Positions 31,886 through 43,750 of a stretch of DNA of 58,000 nucleotides are shown in pieces. The notes beneath the pieces were generated by a model. It ran no database searches, was not told the DNA's origin, and saw only the letters and a program-made list of their open reading frames with translations. The DNA is from Cryptomeria japonica. Lineage: Eukaryota > Streptophyta > Pinopsida > Cupressales > Cupressaceae. Within the stretch, counting starts at the first letter, position 1, and each line of letters starts with the position of its first letter. The translations under genes and the position numbers were made by a program. The stretch is from NCBI RefSeq assembly GCF_030272615.1, contig NC_081412.1, positions 693,852,083-693,910,082 of the forward strand, given 5' to 3'.

Positions 31886-33403
31886 TGTTGGAATTATGTG
31901 AACCGATATGAGGACATAATGAGATTGTATGTTGTCATTGATGTCAATATGCTGAAGAGGTGAGAACCAACATATGAGAGAATTGGTAAAACACTGTGAA
32001 CCGACATTTGTGCCAAAGTGAAGTGGTATGTTTATTCATGATGAACCGACATATAGTTATGGGAACCAGAACATGGAAGTGTTGTATGACTACCAGTTGG
32101 TAGTCTCAACTTCAGGGTTTCCAGTTTAAGTGCTTCAAGCCTATGTGGCTCAACTGGTGACTTTGTGTGATGAGTTAGCATGATAACGATGAATAGATCA
32201 TGTTGCCATGTAAGCCTTGTGCATGTGAAGGATCTTGCATGAAGGAGATTGTTCCTATCTTCCTCAAGAATGTGCAAAGTCTATAAAATGGTGATAACGT
32301 GTGATGGGTTATCAGCCGCCATGAAATCAGTGAAAATGGATGATGGAGAATGTCTTGATATTGGATCAAGACTGTTGCATTTAATGCAGTATGCTCAATG
32401 GTCAGGATCAAACTATTTGAATTCCTTAACCTAACAGGTTTAGGGTTTAGGGTTTTTGCTACCGACCTATCTATTTTCCTATAATGTCGATGTTGTGTCT
32501 CTTTCTGAGGTTGTTGAAAAAAGTTGTGTGTGTGTATCCAAGAGAAGGGATACATGATTCTTGCTAGACCAAAAGGAGAGAAGTGATACCTGCAAAGTGT
32601 AAGTGCAGAAGCTGGAGAGGAGCTTAAGCGGATCTGGATTGGCATTGAGTGCTGTTACCAGATAATTGTAATACCTATTGATCTCTAACCACCTCAATAG
32701 TTGGAAAATCCCTTAACAGGGTAGCCTTAACTAGCTTGTTGTAAATCCTTTAAAAGGGTAATTCAAAGATATTGAGTTTGAAATCATTTAGCTATTGAGT
32801 TCTTGAAATCCTCTAACAAGGTAACCTTTAATAGGGTTTAACCCTTAACTGGGTATTCCAGCCATCCGTTAACCAGGTGACCCCTAACAAGATCAACTCC
32901 TAGCAGAACCTATTGTAATGTCTCTAATCGGACAAGGCTCCTAACAGAATGGACTTCTAAAGAGTTCAAAAATAGCTTGTGGGTATTCATCCCCACCATG
33001 GTTTTTCCCAGTTGGGTTTCCATGTGAAAAATATGTGTGTCATGTGTGATGCTTTGCTATTGTCTGTCAAGCATATGATGGTTCTGTGTTTTATGCCTAT
33101 CAATAAAACATGTTGAACTAGTTGTTATTATGATCTGATGATAGATTAACTATTTATGCATAAGGGTGAAATGGTAGTGTAGTTTTGAGTTGAGTGAAAA
33201 GCTAAGTGAGTAACCAGTTACTGCTTGTCTCAGTCATTCTTAGCTTTACCAGTTGCACTCTGTTTCAAACCAGTGTCACTGTTTTCCAGTCATTTAAAGT
33301 GTCTACTGTCAAACTAGTTTAGGACTATATTTTTATCTGTACTGATTCACCCCCCCCCCTCTCAGTACCGGTTTGGTACTATCTATTCGTCATTTTGTTA
33401 TCA
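31886..33403 (+). repeat. 5' LTR of H
   Basis: It matches 37818-39349. It contains a TATA box TATAAAA at 32282-32288 and a run of nine C before CTCTCAGTACCGG near 33350. Confidence 0.92.
32282..32288 (+). promoter_or_regulatory. TATA box of the H 5' LTR
   Basis: TATAAAA in AGTCTATAAAATGG; the 3' LTR has TGTAAAA at 38214-38220. Confidence 0.5.
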
Positions 33404-33405
33404 AT

Positions 33406-33419
33406 TGATATCAGAGTGC
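33406..33419 (+). other. Primer binding site of H (Met type, mutated)
   Basis: TGATATCAGAGTGC right after the LTR; compared with TGGTATCAGAGC it has G-to-A at the third base and an extra T, changes that would weaken priming. Confidence 0.75.
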
Positions 33420-33477
33420 CCTCTAGGTCCTCTGAGCTATAAGCTTAACCACTTGAGGTAAAGATCCCAGTCTAATG

Positions 33478-36400
33478 ATGAAGAGGGAAGGTCCAAAGTT
33501 TAACAAAGAAAATTTTAGTATATGGAAAGACAGAATGAAGATATACATCAAAAGCATGGGTGCTCAACACTAGAGCTATGTTGAGAATGCCTATGTTGCT
33601 CCTATCAGTACTCTCACTGATGACCAAAAGAGAGAGATGCAGGAGAATGGGAAAGTCATGGAAGCCCTAATTAGTAGTTTATCTGACATTGAGTTTATTG
33701 ATGTTCAGGATAAGGTAAATCCCAAAGAGGTATGGGATACTTTTGAAAATATCTATGGCGAAGATGAGCATGTAAAATAGGCTAAGGAAGAAAGCCTTAG
33801 AGGGAAGTTTGAAGATATGCGGATGGTTGAAGGTGAAACCATTCAACAGTATGGAATAAGAATCAAAACTCTTGTTGGAGATATCAAGAGTGCAGGTGGT
33901 AAAATAGAAGATTCTACTATGGTAAGAAAAGTCCTGAGATCCCTATTGCTGGTCTATGCAATAAGGGTTGTTGCTATTCAGGAGCTAAGATCAATAGACA
34001 AGACTAAGGTATCCCTAGACTCCATCATTGCAAAGTTGACAGCCTATGAGCTAAATAGTTTTGATGGCAGTGTTCAAAAGACTAAATCAGCTTTTAAAGC
34101 TTCTGTAGTACCATCCAGAAAAGGAAAAGAAGCTAGCACTAGTGGTGAACCAAGAGAGAGTAGAGAAATGGATGAGGAGGAGATTCTGATGGCATTTGAA
34201 GCTCTCCCTTCTAGGAAACTTCATAAAGGAACTGAAAAATATAGAGGTAAGCTACCTTTGAAATTCTTTTCTTGTAACCAGATAGGACATATTGTTGTAA
34301 ACTGTCCTAATGGTGACAACAAGGACAAACCAAAAAGGTTCAAGAAATTCAAAAGAGGAAACCAAAGAAACTATTTTGTGGCAGTTGATGAAGGTGTCAC
34401 AGATGAAGAATCAGAGGATGAAGAAAATGAAGATATTGTGTTTGTTGCTGTCAAAGAAGATGTGTCAGACAAGAAGGCTCTTGTCTTCTGGTTTGATAAC
34501 TCCAATGAGTGGATCATTGACAGTGGTTGTTCTCACCATATGACTGGTGACCGGAGAAAGTTTCTATCCTTGGAAGAATATGATGGTGGTGTGGTTTGCT
34601 TTGGCAATGATGCACCATGTATGGTCAAAGGCAGAGGGTCCATCTCTCCAAATGGAAAGAGTAGTGCTAACAATGTGTATTGGGTTGATGGTCTTAGACA
34701 CAACCTTTTGAGTGTTGCCCAACTGAATGACAGTGGCCTCACTCTAGAATTCAAGAATGGAGTTTGGAGAGTCAAAGGAAAGAATAGTGAATTGGTGGCC
34801 AGCAGCATGCAGACCAAAGGTAACCTATTTCAACTAAATGCAAATATAAGTACATGTCTTATGGCTAAATTTGATGATAGCTGGATATGGCATAGAAGAC
34901 TCTACCATGTAAACTTTGATAACATTGTGAAGGCTAGTAAGATCAAGGCAGTTAGAGGGTTGCTGGTGCTAAGCAAACTAGATAATACCTTGTGCAAAAA
35001 GTGTCAATTGGGGAAAATGTCATCCTCAACCTTTAAAGGTAAATCTTTCACTACTGACAACTTGCTTGATCTTGTGTATACTGATTTGTGTGGTCCTATG
35101 AAAACTAGAAGTGCGTAGGGTGATAGGTACTTCATGATTCTCACCGATGACTGCTCAAGAATGATGTGGGTCACATTCTTGAAAGACAACTATGAAGCCT
35201 TTGTAAAGTTCAAAGCTTTTAGAGCATTAGTGGAGAAGGAAAGCGGTAAAAGGATCAAGTGTTTGAGAATTGATCAAGGAGGGGAATTCACTTTCGGTGA
35301 ATTCAACAAGTACTATGAAGAACATGGCATCAAGAGGCAATTGTCTGCTCCCTGGACTCCATAGAAGAATGGCCTAGCAAAGAGGAATAGCCAAACTATG
35401 GTTGAAGCAGCTAGAATCATGTTGATTCAAGGAAAGGTAGCTCACACCTTTTGGAGAGAAGCGGTAAGCACTGCAGTCTACACAATGAACCGAGTACTCA
35501 TCAAGAAAGGTAAGGATAAAACTCCTTATGAGTATTGGACCACTAAGACACCTGTGCTTAGTTACTTTAGAGTGTTTGGTAGCATATGTTACATCAAGAG
35601 GAGTGAACACCAGAGCAAATTTAATGCGAAAAGTGATGAGGGAATATTCCTAGGATATTCCACCAAGAGCAAAGCTCTCAAGTGTTTCAACAATAGGACT
35701 CAGAGAACTATGGAAAGCATCAATGTAAGAGTTGATGAAAGCTCTGAGAAAACTAAGGAAACCGACAGTGAACAAGTGGTAAACAAACTGGTTGCAGTCT
35801 TCTGGGAACTGGTTGACAGCCAACCGAGTACCAATAATAGTGTTCCTACACTGGCCAATGTAGATGTTGATACTGATGGAGATGAGGATGAAGAAGAAAA
35901 GCAAGAGGAATATAGCAAGACCATTCCTCGGTATGTCAAGCTGAATCATGATCCTAAGCAGATCATAGGAGATAAGGATGCAAGAATCCTTACAAGAAGA
36001 AAGGTCAGAGAAAACTCATGTATGATCTCTGAATTTGAGCCTAAATCATTCAAAGAGGCACATAAGGATGAAGACTAGATCAAGGTAATGGAAGAGGAAC
36101 TTGACCAGATAGATAAAAATGGTACATGGTCTTTGGTACCTAGACCGGAGCACAAAAAAGTCATTGGTACCAAATGGGTTTTTAGAAATAAGCTGAATGA
36201 GGATGGCATAGTCATTAGGAACAAAGCTAGATTGGTGTGCAAAGGATATGCTCAATAAGAAGGAGAAGACTATGGAGAAACCTTTGCTCCTATAGCCAGA
36301 TTGGAAAGAGTCCGTATGTTTCTTGCATATGCAGCTTTTAAAGGTTTCAAAGTATATCAAATGGATGTAAAATCTACATTCCTAAATGGTTTACTTGAAG

Positions 36401-37572
36401 AGGAGGTGTATATTGAGCAACCAGATGGATTTGCCCTATCTGAAGATAGTGACATGGTATGTAGGCTACATAAAGCCTTATATGGTCTAAAGTAGGCACC
36501 TAGAGCATGGTATGAATGTCTGCGTTCCCATCTTGTGAAGATTGGATTTGAGAGAACAAGTGAAGATAGCAATATCTACTTGAAGTCTAAAGGAGATCAG
36601 ATTCTTATCTGTGAGTTATTTGTTGATGACATTATCTTTGGTGGAGATGACAAGATGAGTCATGAGTTTACAGATGAGATGAAGAAAGAGTTTGAGATGT
36701 CACTCATAGGGGAGATTAAATTCTTCATTGGATTGCAAATCTAGTAGATGAAAGAAGGAATTTTTATCACTCAGTCCAAGTATGTCAAAGAGGTATTGAA
36801 GACCTTTGGTATGGAAGATATCAAACCAGTTGGTACTCTGATGGCGACCGGTTGTAAATTATCAAAAGAAGATGACTCAGCATTGGTTGATGAGAAGGAA
36901 TACCGATCAATGATTGGTAAGTTGCATTATGTAGTGCATAGCAGACCAGATATTGCACATGCAGTTGGCATTACTGCAAGATTCTAGAAAAGACTAAGAG
37001 AATCTCACTTGGTTGCAGTCAAGAGGATTCTTAGGTATCTGAAGGGAACTGTTGACTATGGATTGTGGTATCCATATAGCAAGGATTTCAACTTGAAAGT
37101 ATACATAGATGCTGATTGGGTAGGCAGTATAGATGACCGAAAAAGCACAAGCGATGGCCCATTCTTTCTCAATGGTAGAATAGTCTCATGGATGAGTAAG
37201 AAGAAGAGTTGTATCTCTCAGTCTACAATGGAAGCAGAGTATGTTGTAGCTTTCATGAACTGCACTCAAACAATTTGGATGAAGCATGTATTAAATTGAT
37301 TCAAAGTTCCTGTATCTGAATCGGTAAGTATATTTTGTGACAATACTAGTGCAATTAATATATCTAAGAATCCGGTTTTACATTCTAGAACAAAGCACTT
37401 TGAGCTTAAGTATCATTTCTTGAGGTAAAAGGTTCAGAACAAAGAGATTGCACTGGAACATGTGTCTAGTCAGGAGCAATTAGCAGATATATTCACCAAG
37501 CCTCTCCCAAAGGCTACATTTATGTACTTAAGAGGTGAATTAGGGGTGTTGCCCCTTCATGAGGTAAACTAA
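33478..37572 (+). pseudogene. Element H gag-pol polyprotein, single frame with about 12 stops
   Basis: Starts MMKREGPKFNKENFSIWKDR (copia gag). Then come the UBN2-type gag helices, a one-knuckle CCHC with its first position altered (FSCNQIGHIVVNC), the protease WIIDSGCSHHMTGD, integrase (zinc finger WHRRLYHVN...CKKCQLGK; core LVYTDLCGPM and LRIDQGGEFTFGEF), RT ([34 protein letters not shown]) and RNase H (YIDADWVGSIDDRKSTSD). The integrase catalytic Glu is replaced by Lys (NGLAKRN where NGVAERKN is usual). Stops lie at 33571, 33778, 35116, 35362, 36076, 36256, 36493, 36742, 36745, 36985, 37297 and 37426; at least eight fall on conserved Gln positions and one on Trp. No frameshift is needed anywhere. 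Confidence 0.92.
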
Positions 37573-37805
37573 AGATATATGCTCCACATCAGTCAGGCAT
37601 TGCATATTCAAATTTTTCTTCAGGATTGATGTGTTGAAGGTTGCTACTCCTCAAGGGGAGCAGCATAATGGAACAAGGAAGATTGTGCCTCCAATTTGGC
37701 ATTGTTGTCAAAGGGGGAGAAGATGTGAAGTAGAGAAGATATCTATAGAAAATGGGGAGAAGATGTGAAGTGGAGAAGATATCTTTGTTTATTGCCGTCA
37801 ATGCC

Positions 37806-37817
37806 AAAGGGGGAGAT
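37806..37817 (+). other. Polypurine tract of H
   Basis: AAAGGGGGAGAT abutting the 3' LTR at 37818, in GATGCC... context shared with C and D. Confidence 0.88.
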
Positions 37818-39349
37818 TGTTGGCATTATGTGAGCCGGTATGAGGACATAATGACATTGTATGTTGTCATTGATGTCAGTATGCTGAAGAGGTGAGAACT
37901 AGCATATGAGAGAACCGATAGAACATTGTAAACCGACATTTGTGCCAAAGTGAAGTGGTGTGTTTGTTCATGATGAACCGGCATATAGTTATGGGAACCA
38001 ACACATGGAAGTGTTGTATGACTACCAGTTGGTAGTCTCAACTTTAGGGTTTTCGGTTTAAGTGCTTCAAGCCTGTGTGGCTCAACTGGTGACTTTGTGT
38101 GATGAGTTAGCATGATAACGATAAATAGATCATGTTGCCGTGCAAGCCTTGTGCGTGTGAAGGATCTTTCATGAAGGAGATTGTTCCTATCTTCCTTGGG
38201 AATGTGTGAAGTCTGTAAAATGGTGATAACATGTGATGGGTTATCAGCTACCATGAAATTAGTGAAAATGGATGATGGAGAATATCTTGAGATTGGATCA
38301 AGACTATTGTATTTAATGCAGTATGCTCAAAGGTCAGGATTGAACCATTTGAATTCCTTAACCTAACAGGCTTAGGGTTTAGGGTTTTTTCTACCAACCT
38401 ATCTGTTTTCCTATAAGGTCGATGTTGTGTCTCTTTCTGAGGTTGTTAGCAAAATTTGTGTGTGTGTATCCAAGAGAAGGGATATGTGATTCTTGCTAGA
38501 CCAAAAAGAGAGAAGTGATACCTATAGAGTGTAAGTGCAGAAGGTGAGGAGGAGCTTAAGTGGATCTACATTGGCATTGAGTGTTGTTACTAGATCATTG
38601 TAATACCTGTTGATCTCTAACCACCTCAATAGTTGGAAAATACCTTAATAGGGTAGCCTTAACCAACTTGCTGTAAATCCTTTAACAGGGTAATTCAAAG
38701 CTATTGAGTTCGAAATCCTTTAACTATTGAGTTCTTGAAATCCTCTAACAAGGTAACCTTTAACATGGTTTAACCCTTAACTGGGTATTCTATCCATCCC
38801 TTAACCGAGTGATCCCTAATAGGATTGGCTCCTAGCAGAATCTATTGTAATGTCTCTAACCGAACAAGTGCTCCTAACAGAGTGGATTTCTAAAGAGTTC
38901 AAAAATAGCTTGTGGGTATTCATCCCCACCATGGTTTTTCCCAGTTGGGTTTCCACGTGAAAAATATGTGTGTCATGTGTGATGCTTTTATCTTGTGATG
39001 CTTTGCTATTGTTTGTCAAGCATATGATGGTTCTGTGTTTTATGCCTTTCAATAAAACATGTTGAACTAGTTGTTATTATGATTTGATGATAGATTACCT
39101 ATTTATGCATAAGGGTGAAATGGTAGTGTAGTTTTTAGTTGAGTGAAAATCTAAGTGAGTAAACTGTTAATTCTTGTCTTAGTCATTCTTAGCTTTATTG
39201 GTTGCACTCTGTTTCAAACTGGTGTCACTATTTGCCAATCGTTTGAAGTGTCTGCTGTCAAATTGGTTTAGGACTGTATTTTTGTTTGTATTTATTCACC
39301 CCCCCTCTCAGTACCAGTTTGGTACTATCCATTCATCATTGAGTTATCA
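37818..39349 (+). repeat. 3' LTR of H
   Basis: TGTTGGCATTATGTGAGCCG...GAGTTATCA, followed by CTTAA at 39350-39354 where element C resumes. Confidence 0.92.
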
Positions 39350-39354
39350 CTTAA

Positions 39355-39728
39355 CCAGTATACATTACCTGTCAATCGATAGAATATTTTGAACTTGTAA
39401 AAGGCAAAATTAGGGTTTGTACCCTAGCGATGGAGCATTTATTATGGTTGGTGAAAGATCATTTACAGGGATTTTTGACACCATTTTCACTTATCTATTT
39501 TCAAGCAAATAATTTTCAAGTGCAAAACGACAAGAGCCATTCGTCTAAGTGATTCAAAGTGAATTCAAAATCTTGCAGAAGAATCTAGAGATCATTTTCA
39601 ATCAATCAAGTGAAGAACACCAAGCGGTAATCCAACAACCGAAGTGGTGTGTTGTGAGTGACATTGCAAAACCCTAAATTTTGAAGTGTGAAGGTATTTC
39701 TCAAAAAAATTTATCTATCATTTAATCA
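39355..39728 (+). other. Element C spacer between ORF1 and ORF2
   Basis: About 400 bases of C (with the strip before H) separate ORF1 from ORF2. No frame is open. The AAACCCTAAATTTTGAAG-type sequence near 39670 and the block up to the ATG at 39729 look like a 5' UTR, suggesting that ORF2 could have its own transcript or be made by splicing. No splice sites were identified. Confidence 0.45.
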
Positions 39729-42386
39729 TGGCTTTTACATCGCACTCTAGTTCTAGTGCACCTATAGACTCAGTAGATTTTATTCAAAAGAAGATGAAAT
39801 ACAATGCCCTATCCTAGATACCCGCTGGAGTTATAGTTGAGGAAGATATTTTAGGATATATTGATTGAAAATTGGAAGACCTAGGATCCCTAGTGATCCA
39901 TTCTTAGCTAGGTCTATTCTGTGGCGATGACAAGAAAATCAAATCGGAATATCACATCCTAGAGAGGAAGAAACTACACAATGCAGTTATTTTCTTGAAG
40001 AGTTCACTGAAGATCACATCCGCATCATCTTGAGTAGAGTACATGGTGACAAAATGTATCTCGAGAGGTCACATGATATTACACTGGAATCAATTCATGT
40101 CGTCACTAGTTTGTGTAACATTGGAGAGGTGCTAGCTCTAAGGAAGGTCCTTAAAACTGAAATGATAAAACTCACTGGTTCTCTGAGAAACCAACAAGGA
40201 ATGGCTGTCAACACCATCAAAGATGATTTGGTTAAGTATTCTTGCATGGTGATTGGCTACCAGGTGTTTTATGACAACAAAATAAACTCTGTCCTTGTTG
40301 CTGTAGTGAATGCCGCCTACAAAATGATTAAGGAAAATGCCTCTTTTGATTTATGTACCTATTTGTAGAAGCAACTGCTATTGAACCTGAAATCCATCAA
40401 ACAGGATAATAATCTAAGGTTCAGGTTTGGACAACTTTTGATCGGCCTATTTTTCTACTTTCAAGAGTATTTTCCTGGAGTAGGTGATATTCAATGGTCT
40501 GCTGACCAACCGATCACTAAGAAAATCAGGGAAAGTCTCCAAGTGGTGGGATCCAGATATCCTAAGGTTTTGAATAAATATTTTGATGAATTCAAGCAGA
40601 AAATGAGCCAGAGGATGAGGATTTCTAGAGATATTGTAAAGAAATATGAAGATGGCATTTGCTTTATCATAAAGGTAGATGAATGAATAATGGAAGCAGT
40701 AGAGCCAAGAAAGGAAGTAGTAGAACCTATGGGGTATGAAATCAGATTGGTCACACCTGATTCTTTATACAATTCTTTGGACAATAAATGGTGCATTACC
40801 ATTGAGAAAGAATAGGAAATAAGGAAAAAAATCTTTGCTCAATACTTTCCCGATGCCTCTATTTCTGAATTGTTTGAGATAATTGACAAGAATAAATGTC
40901 TCTTCTTCATGAGAAGAAGAAGACTTAGGCTACTAGAAGGCATAACTTCTGAAGTGGAGAAGGACACCCATCTACATGCAAAAGTTGTTGTTTGATTACA
41001 TCACGTGTCTGAGGGCAATATGAAGGTTGAACAAGAACCTGACCTAACCTCAGCCAAACCGGATGAGGTATTTGATGGTGAAGGAGAAAGAGTTGCAAAA
41101 TAGGTTGACACTATTGCTGTGTATGCATTGGATATTGAGGATGTCACTTTGGACACAGAGAGGAGAAACATGATAAGGAAAAAGCAGAGAAGGAGAAACA
41201 GGATAAGGAAAAGGCTGATAAAGAGAAAGCGGAGAAAGAGGGAGAGAAAAAGAAAGAGGAAGACAAGAGGAAATAAGAAGAAGAGAAGAGAAAAGAAGAG
41301 GAAGACAAGAGGAAACAAGAAGAGAAGAGAAAAGAAGAGGAGAAAAAGAAAGAAGAGGAGAAAAAGGAGGAAGAAAAGAAAAAGAAGGAAGAAGATAAGA
41401 AGAAGGAAGAACCGAAGAAGAAACAAGAAGAGGAACAAAAGAAGAAAGAAGAAGAAAATAAAAGAGAAGCAAAGGAGAAGGAAATAGAGAAAGCCAAACA
41501 AGCGGAGACTCCCAAGGCAACCGGTGGTCAAACCAAACCAGTTGACATTGCCAGTCCTATTGATCTCCAATTTGCAGATGAATTGGAGCTGCTTCAAAGC
41601 ATAAAGCTTGCACAAGAAAGATTGGAAGCATTGAGGAGGAAGAAGGAATAGGATGTTGTTCAAACTACGATTGACACCCTTACTAGTTTGATTCCCGGTA
41701 CTAACCTCCCCAGTATTGATTCCTCTTTGTCTAAACTTAAACTTCTGTGTACCATTGTAGAAGACCAGGTACAATGCGTAGAAGAGGTTATTGAAGTAAA
41801 TGCCAAGAAGAAGCATGATAAGGCACTCAACACTTACTTAGTTAAGAAATTGAATGAGCTTCGGTCACAACTTCTGAAACTATAGAAGGATATAAGTGTT
41901 TTTATGGATGAGGGCAAACTACTGTTGAGAAAAATTAGCCAACCCCATCTATTTTGCGATGATGTGCTCACACAAAAAGATAAAATCCAATCAGATTTTC
42001 AGGCATACAAAAGAAACTTCAAGATGCCATATGATTCCTTCACTACATATGGGCAAACAGTTCATCATTATCAACTTCAGACTGTCAGGATAGAATTGGA
42101 GATCAGCAACCGATCAAGAGATTTGTAGGAGATTCAGCTGGTCTTATTACCTAGACTACAAATTCTTCAGAAATGTTTTCTCAATCTGGAAGCCATCACA
42201 GTCACTCAAGAGATGAGTACCATTGATGCTATGGAAGAACTAGTATTCTAGCTGCAGGCAGAAAGTGAGGTTGCTACCTCATTACTTGAGTCATGGTCAT
42301 TAGCCATGAAGACTTTTATGTAGGATTTTAAATCTATTTTTGACAAGTTTCATTCCTTATTGTCATAAACATTTACTCAATTTTAA
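39729..42386 (+). pseudogene. Element C ORF2: unknown protein of about 880 codons, E/K-rich middle
   Basis: Start MAFTSHSSSSAPIDSVDFIQ at 39729. The frame shifts near 39996 and again near 41158, with stops mostly at likely Gln codons (for example 40366 and 42366). Parts: a mixed-charge N-terminal globular region of about 400 residues (HGDKMYLERSHDITLESIHV, FRFGQLLIGLFFYFQ); SRDIVKKYEDGICF; MEAV; PMGYEIRLVTPDS; a region of 115-120 codons of nearly pure Glu/Lys/Arg (41160-41520); then PVDIASPIDLQFADELELLQ and a coiled-coil C-terminus ending at the TAA 42384-42386. I know no family with this order. It lacks RT, integrase and protease motifs. A divergent relative sits in element F. It could be a helper-recruiting or RNA-binding factor; that is a guess. 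Confidence 0.7.
41160..41512 (+). repeat. Near-pure purine tract encoding the E/K-rich region of C ORF2
   Basis: About 350 bases of almost only A and G, built from GAGAAG, GAAGAG and AAGAAAGAG units. The plus strand in the ORF2 frame reads as repeated EEKRK, KEEEKK and KEKAEKE. A long Leu/Phe/Ser-rich open frame on the other strand is a by-product. Confidence 0.75.
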
Positions 42387-42650
42387 TGATAATGAGAAAT
42401 AGGGGTTATTTTGTAGTACTTTGTCATTGATGGCAAAGGGGGAGTAGTATTTAAAATTTTGGAGAATGTTGCCATTTCATGTATACTTTCATGTTACCTC
42501 TTTAAGGGAGTAGTATACATTGTAATTTCTACAAAAGGGATAGTGTATATGCTTAGGGGGAGTAATTTTGTTTTTGGCATATTTTTGTTGTAAAAACACT
42601 TAGATGTCAAAATTTTCCTAAGTGTTGCCATCAATGCCAAAGGGGGAGAT
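42387..42650 (+). other. Element C 3' UTR and polypurine tract
   Basis: Several purine runs (GGCAAAGGGGGAGTAG near 42432, CTTAGGGGGAGTAA near 42552) precede the tract GCCAAAGGGGGAGAT that ends at 42650. Repeated purine tracts of the same kind also occur in D1/D2 3' UTRs. Confidence 0.75.
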
Positions 42651-43750
42651 TGTTGGCATTTTGATGATGTTGTGATTGTCATTGATGGACACACACTTGC
42701 TTTGTGTACACTTTCTTGATGTATGAGTTATGCTCAACCGGTATTTGTTCCAACCGATATTATGTATTATAGTCTTTAGACTATCGATGTTTTGCAGAAG
42801 ATGTTTATCGGTCACAAATTGACTGAAGACCTCAAGCGGTATGAAGACCTCAAGTGATTCAAGGATCTCAAGTGGTATGAATGAACAAAGTGGTAGTTAA
42901 CAATTGGTAATCGGTAAATTGTATGAACCGGTATTACTCTGTGATGAGTTACCAACTGGTATTTCTGTGATGAGGTATCATCCACCGACACTTTGGTGGT
43001 GATTTTTTGCCATGTTACCAAATGTGTCTAGATGCACTAAACCTAGGAACTTGTAATTTAATCCTATTGGACCGACATAAAATCAGACTACTTTACAAGG
43101 ACATCATGTCTAGGGTTTTAGATGATGATGAGGGTTTGTATGTACGATCGTAGAAGAGAAGATTAGGTCTGTGTGAAGAGTAAGAGTGTGGAGATATTGA
43201 AGACTGAAGTAATACTAAAATGCATTAACAATGAGATATCAAGGATCTAACCAACCATACTGTGCTAGTATCTAGATCACTCACTTGTTGATTACTCTAA
43301 TCTTCGACAAGTTTGAAACCCTTAACTGGGTAGGCCCAAAAGATCCTTTGTAAATCCTCTAACAAGGTGGTTCACAATTGTGGATCTGAAATCCTCTCAC
43401 AAGGTAGTCTTTAATAGGACTTATCTCCTAACAGAGATCTAGATTCTTAACAGGATCTATTCGGGTGAAGAACATTGTATGACCTTAACCGGTCTGGTAT
43501 CTATTATGTAGATAGTTACTTGTGAGTTTCTGCTCACTATGGTTTTTCTCATTTGGGTTTCCCAATCAAAACATCTTATGTTATGGTGATTGTGCTCTTG
43601 TGGGTGAATGCTTTGTTTTCTATTTGGTTTGCATTTATGTTAACTAGTTTATTAGTGAATCTATTGTACTGGTTGTCTACTAAATTGTTTAAGAGTTTGA
43701 GTACAGTATTTTTTGGTATACTAATTCACCCCCCCTCTTAGTATTCATCA
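42651..43750 (+). repeat. 3' LTR of C
   Basis: TGTTGGCATTTTGATGATG...GTATTCATCA, followed by GGTAT (43751-43755) where D1 resumes. Confidence 0.9.

Larger units (their letters stand above)
31886..39349 (+). mobile_element. Element H: Ty1/copia retrotransposon nested in C
   Basis: LTRs 31886-33403 (1518 bp) and 37818-39349 (1532 bp), TGTTGG...TTATCA, duplication CTTAA at 31881-31885 and 39350-39354. Met-type primer site, one gag-pol frame in the order gag, protease, integrase, RT, RNase H, and tract AAAGGGGGAGAT at 37806-37817. Total 7464 bp. The gag-pol lies entirely in a single frame and is damaged by nonsense changes only. It is the deepest insertion in the window (E > D1 > C > H), so the youngest on that path. 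Confidence 0.92.
29395..43750 (+). mobile_element. Element C: pol-less LTR element with zinc-knuckle ORF1 and novel ORF2, split by H
   Basis: LTRs of 1093 and 1100 bp (29395-30487, 42651-43750), TGTTGGCATT...TTCATCA, flanked by GGTAT (29390-29394, 43751-43755). The empty site is visible in D2 (48121-48140), which reads straight through. Primer site TGGTATCAGAGCC (30490), polypurine tract before 42651. Minus H it is about 6.9 kb and has just two genes: ORF1 (30538-31810) and ORF2 (39729-42386). No protease, integrase, RT or RNase H motif is found, so it must rely on another element. Ends and tract match the local copia elements, making these the likely helpers (inference). Confidence 0.85.

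Noticed and set aside
32175-32645. 156-residue minus-strand frame in the H 5' LTR
   Set aside because: It is not kept in the 3' LTR at the same length and has no protein-like features; a chance frame.
41001-41816. 271-residue Leu/Phe/Ser-rich open frame on the minus strand, like a membrane protein
   Set aside because: It is the complement of the purine-rich E/K-coding part of C ORF2; the hydrophobic residues follow from the CTT/TTC codons.
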